Shown here: one piece after another, positions 37,376 through 46,237 of the stretch | How the letters are laid out: the number at the start of each line of letters is the position of its first letter | Numbering within the stretch: the first letter of the stretch is position 1 | Source of the DNA: a bacterium | GTDB lineage: Bacteria; Hinthialibacterota; Hinthialibacteria; H5-UNCL2 | Reading direction: 5' to 3' | Length of the DNA: 64,000 nucleotides | NCBI GenBank assembly: GCA_015075175.1 | Contig: JABTUV010000005.1 | Span: 295,820-359,819, forward strand | Notes under the pieces: model-generated | Told to the model about the DNA's origin: nothing | What the model saw: only the letters and a program-made list of their open reading frames with translations | The model's database searches: none | Translations under genes and position numbers: made by a program

Positions 37376-38446
37376 GTGGCTTATTCGCAACAAGACGTGC
37401 TGGCCGCCTTGAAGGGTGTGCAGGATCCCGATCTGCATCGAGACCTCGTGGAGCTGGGGATGATCCAGGACGTTCGCATTAGCGGGCGCGACGTGGCGTT
37501 CACGCTGATGCTGACGACGCCGGCCTGTCCGTTGAAGGAGAAGATGCGGCGCGACTGCGAGGAGGCCGTCCGACGCAACCTGCCCGAGCTGGGCAAGCTG
37601 GACATCAAAATGACGGCCAACGTGGCGCGGGACCGCGCGCTGCAAGAGCAGGAGCTGATCCCGCAGGTGAAGAACACCATCGCGGTCTCCAGCGGCAAGG
37701 GCGGGGTCGGCAAGACGACGGTAGCGGTGAACCTGGCCATCGGGCTTCAGCAGACAGGGGCGGCGGTGGGCCTTCTGGACTGCGATATTTACGGGCCGAA
37801 CGTGCCCACCATGATGGGGGTGCACGCCTTGCCGCCGCAGCGCGGCAAGAAGATCGTGCCGCCGGTCGCGCACGGGGTGTCGGTGATGTCGATGGGGTTT
37901 TTTCTCCAACCCGACGAGCCGGTGGTCTGGCGGGGACCCATGCTGCATAACGTGATCCGGCAGTTCCTGGGCGATCTGGACTGGGGCGAGCTGGACTATC
38001 TCGTGATCGACCTGCCACCGGGTACGGGCGACGCGCAGTTGACCCTGTCGCAGCTGATTCCCCTCACGGGCGTGGTGATCGTGACGACCCCGCAGGACGT
38101 GGCGCTGCTGGACGCGCGCAAGGGACTGGCGATGTTCCAGAAGGTGAATGCGCCGGTGCTTGGGATCGTGGAGAACATGAGTTACTACCAGTGCCCCAAG
38201 TGCGGCAACCGCGAGGACATCTTCAGCCACGGCGGGGGGGAGAAGGCGGCGGTGAGCCTGGGGGTACCGTTTTTGGGGGCGATCCCGTTGCAGTTGTCGA
38301 TCCGCGAGGCGGGCGACGCGGGGCGGCCGATTCTGGCGGTGGCTCCGGGGAGCGCGGAGGGGCAGGCGTTCCAGCGCATGGTCGAGGCGGTCGCGCAGCA
38401 GGTGAGCATCGCCAATCTGGCGGAAGCGGCGGGCGTGCAGGGCTAG
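37376..38446 (+). CDS. mrp: Mrp/ApbC-type Fe-S carrier P-loop ATPase
   Basis: 356 aa. An N-terminal MIP18-like domain (about 1-90; LKGVQDPDLHRDLVELGMIQ, TTPACPLKEKM) precedes the deviant Walker A SGKGGVGKTT at 106-115. GLLDCDIYGPNVPTMMG and DYLVIDLPPGTGDAQLTLS follow. The CPKC at 273-276 is the cluster-binding pair at the dimer interface. It carries and delivers Fe-S clusters in the cytosol. GTG start with AAGGAG upstream. The TAG stop is the left edge of a C element. Confidence 0.94.
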   Translation: MAYSQQDVLAALKGVQDPDLHRDLVELGMIQDVRISGRDVAFTLMLTTPACPLKEKMRRDCEEAVRRNLPELGKLDIKMTANVARDRALQEQELIPQVKNTIAVSSGKGGVGKTTVAVNLAIGLQQTGAAVGLLDCDIYGPNVPTMMGVHALPPQRGKKIVPPVAHGVSVMSMGFFLQPDEPVVWRGPMLHNVIRQFLGDLDWGELDYLVIDLPPGTGDAQLTLSQLIPLTGVVIVTTPQDVALLDARKGLAMFQKVNAPVLGIVENMSYYQCPKCGNREDIFSHGGGEKAAVSLGVPFLGAIPLQLSIREAGDAGRPILAVAPGSAEGQAFQRMVEAVAQQVSIANLAEAAGVQG

Positions 38447-38704
38447 CGCCGTTTCAAGAAAGTTGTAGCGCCCCGGTCGTCCTCTCGATACGCGGGTACC
38501 GCTATTGCCGGACTCGGTTTCTCGTTTCCCGCAACTACTTTTTGAGAAACGGCACTCGCGCACGCTTCTTAATCCTAATCGAGCCTCGATATGGAATGAG
38601 ATTACGAGCACGAGCAAGATTACGATTACGAACGGGCGTGCACCCCTTGGAGTACAAAGGGGTGCACGCCGGAGAATCTCCCCTCCTTGTCAAGGGGGGA
38701 GGGG
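38445..38704. repeat. Family C element, then F, E and N repeats
   Basis: C: from the CTAG at the mrp stop (GCGCCGTTTCAAGAAAGTTG) to GAGAAACGGCACTCG at about 38557, with an eroded B hairpin at 38477-38519. F-like ATTACGAGCACGAGC runs occur at 38572-38632. E: CACCCCTTGGAGTACAAAGG at 38641-38660. N: CCCTCCTTGTCAAGGGGGGA at about 38681-38700, ending at the TAA stop of the next gene. Confidence 0.8.
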
Positions 38705-39688
38705 TTAGCGCAGGTTGGCGGGGAGGACTTCGGGGTTGAGGATGTTGGGCGGGCGCTTACCCTCCAGGAGGGCCAGGATGTTGCCCGCCGCCATGGTCGC
38801 CATCTTGGTGCGCGTCTCCAGGGTGGCGCTGGCGATGTGCGGTGGAATGACCGCGTTCCAGCACTCGGTCAGGCCCGGCTTAAGCGCCGGCTCGTCTTCG
38901 TAAACGTCCAGTCCCGCGCCCGCGATGGTCTTCTTCTGCAACGCTTCCACCAGCGCCTCCTCGTCGATGACCGGACCCCGGCTGGTGTTGATGAGATATG
39001 CCGTCGGCTTCATCATGGCGAGCTCTTTTCTGCCGATCAGGTGCCGGGTCTCGGGCATGAGCGGCACGTGAACGGAGACGAAGTCGCTCTCCTTAAGGAG
39101 GGTCTCCATGTCAACCTTGGTCGCGCCCAGTTCCTTTTCCAACGTGGGGTTGGGATTGACGTCGGAGTAGAGCACTTTCATTTTGAAGCCTTTGCTCTTG
39201 AGGGCGAAGTTCTCGCCGATGCGGCCGGCGCCGATGATGCCCAGCGTGCGGCCGGTGATGTCCCCACCCAGGAAGAGCAGCGGTCCCCAGCCCTTGAAAC
39301 GGCCCTCGCGGGTGTACTTGTCCCCTTCGACGATGCGGCGGGCGACGGAGAAGAGCAGCGCCCAGGCCATGTCGGCGGTGGCATCGGTCAGGACTCCCGG
39401 GGTGTTGGTGACGGCGATGCCCGCCCTGGTGCAGGCGGGGACGTCGATGTTGTTGAACCCGACGGCGTAGTTGCCGAAGATCTTGCAGCCGGCCGCCGCC
39501 TCGCACACGGCTGCGTCGATGGTATCCGTCAACAAGCAGAGGACCGCATCGCGGCCCTTGACCTTGGCGAGCAGCTCGTCCTGGGTCAGGACGCGGTCGT
39601 CGGGGTTGACTTCCACCTGGTGGCCGGCGGCGATGAGCATGTCGATGCCGGGCTGCGGAATCAGACGGGTGACGTAGATGTTGGCCAT
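38705..39688 (-). CDS. D-isomer-specific 2-hydroxyacid dehydrogenase (glyoxylate/hydroxypyruvate reductase-like)
   Basis: 327 aa from ATG 39688 with TGGAGGAA upstream. The NAD-binding motif is LGIIGAGRIGENFALK. The catalytic Arg is in LINTSRGPVIDEEALVEAL, the Glu in GLDVYEDEPAL, and His in NAVIPPHIASAT. NYAVGFNNIDVPACTRAGIA is typical of glyoxylate reductase / D-glycerate dehydrogenase. It reduces glyoxylate or hydroxypyruvate in the cytosol; exact preference cannot be read. The stop lies at the edge of an N repeat. Confidence 0.88.
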   Translation of the reverse strand: MANIYVTRLIPQPGIDMLIAAGHQVEVNPDDRVLTQDELLAKVKGRDAVLCLLTDTIDAAVCEAAAGCKIFGNYAVGFNNIDVPACTRAGIAVTNTPGVLTDATADMAWALLFSVARRIVEGDKYTREGRFKGWGPLLFLGGDITGRTLGIIGAGRIGENFALKSKGFKMKVLYSDVNPNPTLEKELGATKVDMETLLKESDFVSVHVPLMPETRHLIGRKELAMMKPTAYLINTSRGPVIDEEALVEALQKKTIAGAGLDVYEDEPALKPGLTECWNAVIPPHIASATLETRTKMATMAAGNILALLEGKRPPNILNPEVLPANLR

Positions 39689-39712
39689 GCTATTCCTCCA
39701 AAGTTGATCAAT

Positions 39713-39773
39713 GCGTAGTTGCGCAGCGTGCTGCGCTTCTTCCACCCCTGCGCAGCACGCTGCGCGACTACGC
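39713..39773. repeat. Family D large inverted repeat
   Basis: GTAGTTGCGCAGCGTGCTGC (from 39715) and its reverse complement flank a 13-base loop; 23 of 24 arm positions pair. It lies between the isomerase and dehydrogenase genes. Confidence 0.85.
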
Positions 39774-39885
39774 GCGCCCATCCGCGCCGGCGGGTCCGGC
39801 GATGAACGGATGCGCTAACCGGGAATGGGCGATCCAGAGACGGCCCCAGTTGTTGACGCCAGACTATTGCAAACTGATCGCAATT

Positions 39886-40815
39886 TCAATGGACATGAAG
39901 CTTCTCGGCCGCGCGGCGGATCACGTCTTTGCTATGGGAGAGGACCCCTTCCGGCGTCTCCGCTCCCATCGGCTTGACCTCCAGGGTGAGAATCCGGGGC
40001 GATTCCAAGTCCAGGTAGCCCGACTGGCGTAGCGCCTGGATGTAGTCGACCAGCTGGTCCACGTCGTTCTCGCCGTCCCGGCAGCCGAACGTGGGGTGTT
40101 CGTCGCCGTAGTAGGGGTTCTTGGGATTCTTCATCACGCAGTTACCGAAATGGGCGTGCACGAGGCAGTCGCCGGCGGTGGAAATGGCGTCGTCGGGGGT
40201 TTCCTCCAAGAGCGGCAAGTGCGACAAATCCAGCATGATACCGAACTGAGGATGATGCTGGCGGACGGCCCGGCAGACCTCGACGGCTTCGCTGGTGGGT
40301 CCAATGAGGGCGTTCTTGCCGTAGGGCTGCCGGTCGAAGGTCTCCAGGACGATGCGCAAGTCGGGATCGACGGTCGCGGCGTAAGCGCAGATCTCGTTAA
40401 TCGAGTCGACGAGGCGCTTTCTGGCATCGGCGCGGCCTTCCGGGCCGGGGTCCTTGCCGGAAAGGAAGGCGCAGCCGACGGCGTTCCAGACCACGGCCTC
40501 GTCGATGGCGGCTTTGATTTCAGCGACGGCGCGGGCACGGGCCTCGGGGTCGGCGCTGTTGAGATCCAACTTCTGCGAGAGCAGGCGGGGTTGGGCGCCA
40601 TAGGCGATGGTTTTGCGGGCGTCGGCGGCCATGCGGATCGCCTCCAGCCGCGTGTGCGCGTCCTTAACCCAAGTAACTTCAAGTACTTCCCAGGTTGGAT
40701 CGGCGCACAGGGCGCGGAAACTGTCCAAGATGGGGCCTTCGCCCTTCATAGTCGCAGGGTAGGCCATGAATTGCACCACGCCAAGTTTGGCGCCGGGGAT
40801 GTGGACGGTGGTCAT
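39886..40815 (-). CDS. Sugar phosphate isomerase/epimerase-like TIM barrel (AP_endonuc_2 fold)
   Basis: 309 aa. ATG 40815 has AAAGGAG upstream. Metal-site residues typical of the fold: Glu in LRIVLETFDR, Asp/His in GIMLDLSHLPLL, His in CLVHAHFGNCV and Glu in ILTLEVKPMGAE. It probably interconverts a keto/aldo sugar or sugar acid. It is on the same strand as the downstream hydroxyacid dehydrogenase and divergent from a sodium symporter, consistent with uptake and breakdown of one carbohydrate (inference). Confidence 0.82.
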   Translation of the reverse strand: MTTVHIPGAKLGVVQFMAYPATMKGEGPILDSFRALCADPTWEVLEVTWVKDAHTRLEAIRMAADARKTIAYGAQPRLLSQKLDLNSADPEARARAVAEIKAAIDEAVVWNAVGCAFLSGKDPGPEGRADARKRLVDSINEICAYAATVDPDLRIVLETFDRQPYGKNALIGPTSEAVEVCRAVRQHHPQFGIMLDLSHLPLLEETPDDAISTAGDCLVHAHFGNCVMKNPKNPYYGDEHPTFGCRDGENDVDQLVDYIQALRQSGYLDLESPRILTLEVKPMGAETPEGVLSHSKDVIRRAAEKLHVH

Positions 40816-40958
40816 ACCAGCAGCTCCTTTCGGAAGAGGTAAAGGGGAGTGTACAAGGTAGCAGGGGGGTTGGCAATAGGAGGAATGGGACGTAATAGGA
40901 CCTATGGGGCGCGTCCGCGCGGGGTTGACGCGCGTGAGTGCACGTCTATAGTCGCCGC

Positions 40959-42590
40959 ATGAATCCCACCGCGCTGGCCATCGACAGCTGCATCATCGTG
41001 GTTTATTTCGTCGGCATCACGCTGATCGGGATTTACGAGGGGCGGCGCGAGCGGAGCCTATTGGATTACGCGCTGGGGGGACGGCGCATCCCATGGTGGG
41101 CGGTGATGGCCAGCATCATCGCCGCCGAGGTATCGGCGGCCACCTTCATCGGCGCGCCCGCCGAGGGTTACAGCCAGAAGGGCCTGGCCTACGTGCAACT
41201 GGTGCTCGGCCTGATCATCGGGCGCGTGTTGGTGGGACACATCTTCCTGCGGCCGTATTACGTTTATCGCGTGTATACGGTCTACGATTTTCTGGCCATC
41301 CGCTTCGGGCCTCTCTCGAAGAATTACATCTCGGCGCTGTTTCTCTTCATGCGGGTGCTGGCCTCGGGCGTGCGGCTGTATGTGCCCTCGCTGGTGATGG
41401 TCCTGGCCTGGCGGCTCTTCTGGCATCGTGAGGCGGTGCAATTTGAAGTGCAGGACAGCTGGGTCCCCTATGCCTGGGCGATCGGCGCGCTGACGTTTAT
41501 CACCTGCATTTACACCACGCTGGGGGGCATCAAGGCGGTCATCTGGACCGATCTCATCCAGGCCACGCTGATGTTTTCGTCGGCGCTCGTGGCCATCGGC
41601 ACGCTTTTCTACCACATCGGAGGCATCGGCCCGCTCTTGGAGCACGTGCCCACAATGAAGACTACGGCCGGGTATTTTCGCACCGGGTTTGAGAACCTGC
41701 CGGAGGGCTTTCTTCCCTGGGTGGTGTTCAAGAAGATCCTGGAGGACCCCTACACGCTTTTTGCCGCCGTCATCGCCACGACGTTCACCAACATGGCGGC
41801 GTTCGGGACCGACCAGGACATGGTGCAACGGATGCTGACGGCGGAGGATTACAAGCGCAGCCGGCGCTCGCTGATCTCCGCCGCGCTCATGGATGTGCCC
41901 ATCGCCACGGCGTTCACGTTCATCGGGGTGCTCCTGATCGCCTTCTACGCGCAGCATCCGGAGCTGAAACCGGAGAAGATCAACGACATCTTCGGGCAGT
42001 ACATTCTCTCGGTGATGCCGCCGGTCGTGCGGGGGTTCGTGTTAGCGGGGGTGTTTGCGACGGCGATGCGGTCGCTGTCGCCGGCGCAGAACGCGCTGGC
42101 GACCACGGCGACCAACGACTGGTACCTGGCGTATTTCGGCAAGGGCAAGGGCGACGCGCACCAGGTCGCCGCGGCGCGCATCTTCACCGCGCTATTCGCC
42201 GTCTTGATGGTGTTGATCGCGGTCGCGTTCGCTTACGCCAACGTGAAGAATCCCCGACTGACCATCATCCCCATCGCCTTGGGCGTGGCGGGATACATAC
42301 TGGGGCCGATGCTGGGGGTGTTTCTATTGGGCATGTTGACCAAGCGGCGCGGCTCGGACGCCGGTAACGTGATCGCCGTCACGTGCGGCCTCCTAGCCAT
42401 CTTCCTCTTTTCGGGGTTGGCGATGGAAGCGGTCAACTGGCTGGCGGGCGCGCCGGTACTCTCCTGGCCGGCGTGGCTGCCGCGCGTGGCCTTTACGTGG
42501 TATGTGATGGTGGGGGGCCTGGTGACGTTCGTCGTGGGCGCCCTATTCCCCACGCCGGCTCATGTGGTAGAGTCGGCGGAGCGACGGTAG
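40959..42590 (+). CDS. Sodium:solute symporter (SSS family)
   Basis: 543 aa from ATG 40959; an alternative GTG lies at 40938. About 13 membrane helices. The SSS signatures are visible: YALGGRRIPWWAVMASIIAA, EVSAATFIGAPAEGYSQKGL and AAFGTDQDMVQRMLTAEDYK. It imports an organic solute with sodium; the neighbouring isomerase suggests a sugar or sugar acid. Its TAG stop is part of a G repeat (GTAGGGTGCGCACC). The C-terminus is otherwise complete. Confidence 0.92.
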   Translation: MNPTALAIDSCIIVVYFVGITLIGIYEGRRERSLLDYALGGRRIPWWAVMASIIAAEVSAATFIGAPAEGYSQKGLAYVQLVLGLIIGRVLVGHIFLRPYYVYRVYTVYDFLAIRFGPLSKNYISALFLFMRVLASGVRLYVPSLVMVLAWRLFWHREAVQFEVQDSWVPYAWAIGALTFITCIYTTLGGIKAVIWTDLIQATLMFSSALVAIGTLFYHIGGIGPLLEHVPTMKTTAGYFRTGFENLPEGFLPWVVFKKILEDPYTLFAAVIATTFTNMAAFGTDQDMVQRMLTAEDYKRSRRSLISAALMDVPIATAFTFIGVLLIAFYAQHPELKPEKINDIFGQYILSVMPPVVRGFVLAGVFATAMRSLSPAQNALATTATNDWYLAYFGKGKGDAHQVAAARIFTALFAVLMVLIAVAFAYANVKNPRLTIIPIALGVAGYILGPMLGVFLLGMLTKRRGSDAGNVIAVTCGLLAIFLFSGLAMEAVNWLAGAPVLSWPAWLPRVAFTWYVMVGGLVTFVVGALFPTPAHVVESAERR

Positions 42591-42678
42591 GGTGCGCACC
42601 GCGCACCGATGCGGCGATTTGGTGCGCGGTGCGCACTGTGCACCGATGCGGCGATTTGGTGCGCGGTGCGCACCCTAC
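42587..42678. repeat. Family G perfect inverted repeat with internal direct repeat
   Basis: The 21-base arms (42587-42607 and 42658-42678; GTAGGGTGCGCACCGCGCAC...) are exact reverse complements. The interior carries CGATGCGGCGATTTGGTGCG twice. It sits between the symporter stop and nth. Confidence 0.9.
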
Positions 42679-42693
42679 GCGAGGAGTGCTTGA

Positions 42694-43353
42694 ATGCGTA
42701 AAGCCAGACTGGTTTCCGACGGCGACCGGGCGGCCATGCTGGCGGCGCTGAAGAAGCTCTATCCCGATCCCAGGTGCGCGCTGCACCATCGGAATCCCAT
42801 CGAACTCCTGGTTTCGACGATTCTCTCCGCGCAATGCACGGACGAGCGCGTCAACATGGTCACGCCGGCGCTATTTGCGAAGTACAAGACGGCGCGCGAC
42901 TATGCCGAGGCCGATCCCCTGGAACTGGCGGAGATGATCCGCAGCACGGGCTTCTTCAACTCGAAGACGAAGAATATCATGGCCGCCATGCGGGCCAACG
43001 CCGACAAGCACGGGGGGAAGGTTCCGCGCTCGATGGAGGCGCTGACCGCGCTGCCGGGCGTGGGCCGCAAGACGGCCAACGTGGTACTCGGCAACGCCTA
43101 CGGGATCGCCAGCGGGATCGTGGTGGATACGCACGTGGAGCGGCTGGCGCAGCGGCTCGGCTGGAGCGCGGAGAAGACTCCGGAGAAGATCGAGCTGGAC
43201 CTGTGCGGGAAGTTTCCCGAGAGCGAGTGGATCAACCTGTCGCACCGGCTGATTTTTCACGGGCGGGAGACGTGCAGCGCGCGCAGGCCGAAGTGCGAGA
43301 GATGCGCGCTGGCGGAGTGGTGCCCGCGAATCGGGGTGGAGACGCGGAGATAG
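42694..43353 (+). CDS. nth: Endonuclease III (DNA glycosylase/AP lyase)
   Basis: 219 aa. Helix-hairpin-helix LPGVGRKTA at 120-128, with catalytic Lys K126 and Asp D145 in VDTHVERL. The [4Fe-4S] loop is C-x6-C-x2-C-x5-C (CSARRPKCERCALAEWC). It removes oxidised pyrimidines in base-excision repair. All key residues present. The stop TAG is immediately followed by a J repeat. Confidence 0.96.
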   Translation: MRKARLVSDGDRAAMLAALKKLYPDPRCALHHRNPIELLVSTILSAQCTDERVNMVTPALFAKYKTARDYAEADPLELAEMIRSTGFFNSKTKNIMAAMRANADKHGGKVPRSMEALTALPGVGRKTANVVLGNAYGIASGIVVDTHVERLAQRLGWSAEKTPEKIELDLCGKFPESEWINLSHRLIFHGRETCSARRPKCERCALAEWCPRIGVETRR

Positions 43354-43763
43354 TTCGCGCAGAGACGCAGAGAAAGCTCGCGCAGAGGCGCAGAGGGCGC
43401 GGAGGGGGAGAGAGAGAGTTCGCGCAGAGGCGCAGAGGGCGCGGAGGGTGGAGAGAGGGAGAGAGGGTTCGCGCAGAGGCGCAGAGGGCGCGGAGGGAGA
43501 GTTCGCGCAGAGGCGCAGAGGGCGCGGAGTGTGGCGAGAGTGTGAGAGGGTTCGCGCCGAGTGGCGGAGGGGGCGGTGGGGGCGAGAGCGAGAGTTCGCG
43601 CAGAGGCGCAGAGGGCGCGGAGGGGGGGGACGTATGGGACGTATGGGACGTATGGGACCTATAGGACGGAGACCATCCTATGAACTCTCCGCGTTCTCTG
43701 CGTCTCTGCGCGAGCTTTCTCTGCGTCTCTGCGCGAGCTTTCTCTGCGTCTCTGCCCGAGCTA
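43351..43763. repeat. Family J repeat block between convergent genes, with an H tract
   Basis: About eight units of GCGCAGAGGCGCAGAGGGCG on the left and two inverted CTCTGCGTCTCTGCGCGAGC units on the right. An H tract (GGGACGTATGGGACGTATGG) occupies 43629-43672 between them. Both flanking TAG stops are followed by a TCG-GCAGAGACGCAGAG core on their own strand. No gene in the roughly 400 bases. Confidence 0.85.
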
Positions 43764-43973
43764 CTCCCCCCCGCCGTTCTCCCAGAGGGTCACGGGAAAG
43801 TACTCCGCATCGACGGGCAGCAGGCCGCGCAGGAAGACGGCCTCGGAGAAGCGGCGCATCTCGGCCTCGGCCTGCGGATGCGCTTTGACCATGCGGGCGA
43901 GTTTTTGAAACTTGCGCCATTCTTCGGGGGTGAACTTGCGGAGCCCCCAGCCGGCGCGTGCCAGTCTTCCCAT
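43761..43973 (-). CDS. Hypothetical 70-aa protein downstream of cdsA
   Basis: MGRLARAGWGLRKFTPEEWR, then a charged helical body (KFQKLARMVKAHPQAEAEMR) and a hydrophobic/acidic tail (VTLWENGGGE). It starts ten bases after cdsA on the same strand, so it is probably co-transcribed. No family recognised. The stop is at the edge of the J block. Confidence 0.5.
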   Translation of the reverse strand: MGRLARAGWGLRKFTPEEWRKFQKLARMVKAHPQAEAEMRRFSEAVFLRGLLPVDAEYFPVTLWENGGGE

Positions 43974-43983
43974 GCCAAGCCCC

Positions 43984-44873
43984 CTAGAAGATGAGTTTGA
44001 GCGCCGCCGCCAGCGGCAGGTTGAAGAGATGCGAGTCGATCCGGTCTAAGACCCCCCCATGTCCCATCAGGCCGTTGCCGGAGTCCTTGACGCCCGCCTG
44101 GCGCTTGAACATAGATTCCGCCAGGTCGCCGAACTGGCCGAAGATGGAGAACAGGAGGGTCGCCGCCAGTACCTTGCCCATGCCCCAACCCGGGATGAGG
44201 AAGAAGGAAGCGCCCTCCAGGCCCTGCTTGACCAGTCCCACGGCGGCCATGGCCATTCCCACGAGGAGGACCATGACCAAGGCGCACACGATGCCGCCGA
44301 GCGCGCCCTCCCAAGTCTTGCTGGGACTGGCGGCGGGCGCCAGCTTGCGGCGACCGAATTTGCTGCCGATGACGAACGCGCCCGTATCCGTCGAGACGGT
44401 CGCTACCACGACCAGGAAGAGCAGCGTGGCCGGCGACGCCGTCTCGCGCAGGTAGACGGCCAGGGAAAGCGGCAGGACGACGTAAAGAAAGGCGAAGGCG
44501 GAGACGGCGATGCGCTCCATCAACTTGGCGACGCCGCCCGCCATGGCGAAGAGCACGAGCAGCGGCCCGCAACAGAACACGAGCAGCGTCACGCCCACGT
44601 CCAGAGTGGCTTGTTCCTCGTGGTAAAAGAGGATCGGCAGCAGGATTCCCAATGCGAAAACGGGGACATCAGATGGGGCATGGAGAGGTCGGATCGCGTA
44701 ACTGACAGCATGTAGTTTGATCCAGAATTTCAGGCTCGCCCACAAGGCGAAGAGGATGAAGAGTTCGACCACGATCAGGGTAGCGGGACGGCCGAAGGCT
44801 GGTTGAAAATGCCGAAGGCGACGACGGCGAGGGCGAGGACACTGAAGATGAGTCGTTGGATGAGTGTTTTCAT
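43984..44873 (-). CDS. cdsA: Phosphatidate cytidylyltransferase (one frameshift near the 5' end)
   Basis: The main frame (43984-44772) has about six membrane helices and the CDP-diglyceride synthase signature KRQAGVKDSGNGLMGHGGVL followed by DRIDS. The true N-terminus lies in another frame from ATG 44873: MKTLIQRLIFSVLALAVVAF, then GIFNQPSAV. It joins at about 44783, where one base appears missing. It makes CDP-diacylglycerol for phospholipid synthesis. Located 73 bases after uppS, the classical uppS-cdsA order. Confidence 0.88.
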
Positions 44874-44946
44874 GCGCGTGCGCTACGCAAGGAAGCGTAA
44901 CTGAAACGGCGGGGGATGTAAAAAGCTTTTTGGGGGAGGTCGGATT

Positions 44947-45732
44947 TCAGGTTCTCTGCTCGCCGATGCCGCCGAAGTGGCGCTCGCGGGCCTGGTAGTC
45001 CAGGAGAGCCTGGTAGAGATGGCGTCGGCGGAAGTCGGGCCAGAGGACGGGGGTGATGAAGAGCTCGGCGTAGGCGATCTCCCAGAGCAGGAAGTTGGAG
45101 ACCCGCTGCTCGCCGCTGGTGCGAATGAGAAGATCGGGATCGGGCAGGCCGCGGGTGGAGAGATGGGCGGCCAGGCGCTGCTCGGTGATTTCGCCCGGGG
45201 GCAGGGTTCCCTGGCGGGCCTGCTCGACCAGGGCGTTGACGGCGTCCAACAGGTCGGCGCGCCCGCCGTAGCTGAGCGCGACGGAGAGGGTCATGTGGCG
45301 GCCGCCGGCGGTGGCCTCAATGACTTTTTCCAATGAGCGATACACCGGCTCGGGCAGATCGCGGACGCGCCCGATGGTGTTGAGGCGGATGCCGTTGTCC
45401 AGGAGGGTTTTTTTCTCGCGCCAGAGATAGTTGCGCAGAAGCAGCATGAGGGCGGAGACCTCGGAAGCGGGGCGCTTCCAGTTTTCGACCGAGAAGGCGT
45501 AGAGGGTGAGGAAGGGGATTTCCAGTTCGCGGGCGGTGGTGACGATCTCGCGCACGGACTTGATGCCGGCGCGGTGGCCTTCGATGCGGGGCAGGCCGCG
45601 TTGGCGCGCCCAGCGGCCGTTGCCGTCCATGATGACGGCGACGTGGCGGGGACGGCGGGCCGGATCCAGGCGCGCCCGCAGGTTCTCGTCCGTCTCCGCC
45701 TCCAGCTCCCGATTGTGCAGCAAGGTTGCCAT
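44947..45732 (-). CDS. uppS: Undecaprenyl diphosphate synthase
   Basis: 261 aa from ATG 45732 (MATLLHNRELE). VAVIMDGNGRWARQRGLPRI carries the catalytic Asp D36. TLYAFSVENWKRP, LSYGGRADLLDAV, DLLIRTSGEQRVSNFLLWE and FITPVLWPDF are the family motifs. It condenses isopentenyl units into C55-PP, the carrier for peptidoglycan and O-antigen. The 5' extension of the frame is repeat-derived and rejected. Pairs with cdsA. Confidence 0.96.
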   Translation of the reverse strand: MATLLHNRELEAETDENLRARLDPARRPRHVAVIMDGNGRWARQRGLPRIEGHRAGIKSVREIVTTARELEIPFLTLYAFSVENWKRPASEVSALMLLLRNYLWREKKTLLDNGIRLNTIGRVRDLPEPVYRSLEKVIEATAGGRHMTLSVALSYGGRADLLDAVNALVEQARQGTLPPGEITEQRLAAHLSTRGLPDPDLLIRTSGEQRVSNFLLWEIAYAELFITPVLWPDFRRRHLYQALLDYQARERHFGGIGEQRT

Positions 45733-45856
45733 GTCCCGCCCGTTCCCGGTGATTGCGGCCGCAAGTCGGCGTCCACCAAACCAGCATTTTAGTCCAAAAG
45801 CGCCGTGCCTGAAAGGGAAAAGAGACCGCGCACCGCGGCGCCCTTTGCAGGAGGAA

Positions 45857-46135
45857 GGGACTGGCGCCGATTTTGAAGGGGGAGCTTGCATGGATGGCGG
45901 GGTGGGCGCGCAAAATCGGCGACTGTCCCCCAAGACCGAGGCGGCTCGGGGGCGGGCGGGCCGCATCGAGGCCGTCCTCTCGATACGCCGGAGTACCGGC
46001 TACTCGAGGACTCGGTTTCTGTTCTTGCCGGAAGCATTGAGGAGCGGCCATTTTCGGGGGAGGGACTGGCGCCGATTTTGAAGGGGGAGCTTGCATGGAT
46101 GGCGGGGTGGGCGCGCAAAACCGCCGACTGTCCCC
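45857..46135. repeat. A-B-A composite repeat
   Basis: Two nearly identical A elements (45857-45930 and 46062-46135; GGGACTGGCGCCGATTTTGA through GCGCGCAAAA to CGACTGTCCCC) flank a B hairpin (45972-46015). The interior between the A arms (GGGGGAGCTTGCATGGATGG) is the same in both, so a recent duplication. Confidence 0.9.
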
Positions 46136-46237
46136 GCGCAGCGGCGGCGGATGCTTGTGCGCGCAGGCGCCGTATGGTAGGCTGTCATTGGTTGATATCA
46201 ACCTGCTGTTTTCATGCATTCCCTCGGAGGTTGAGCC

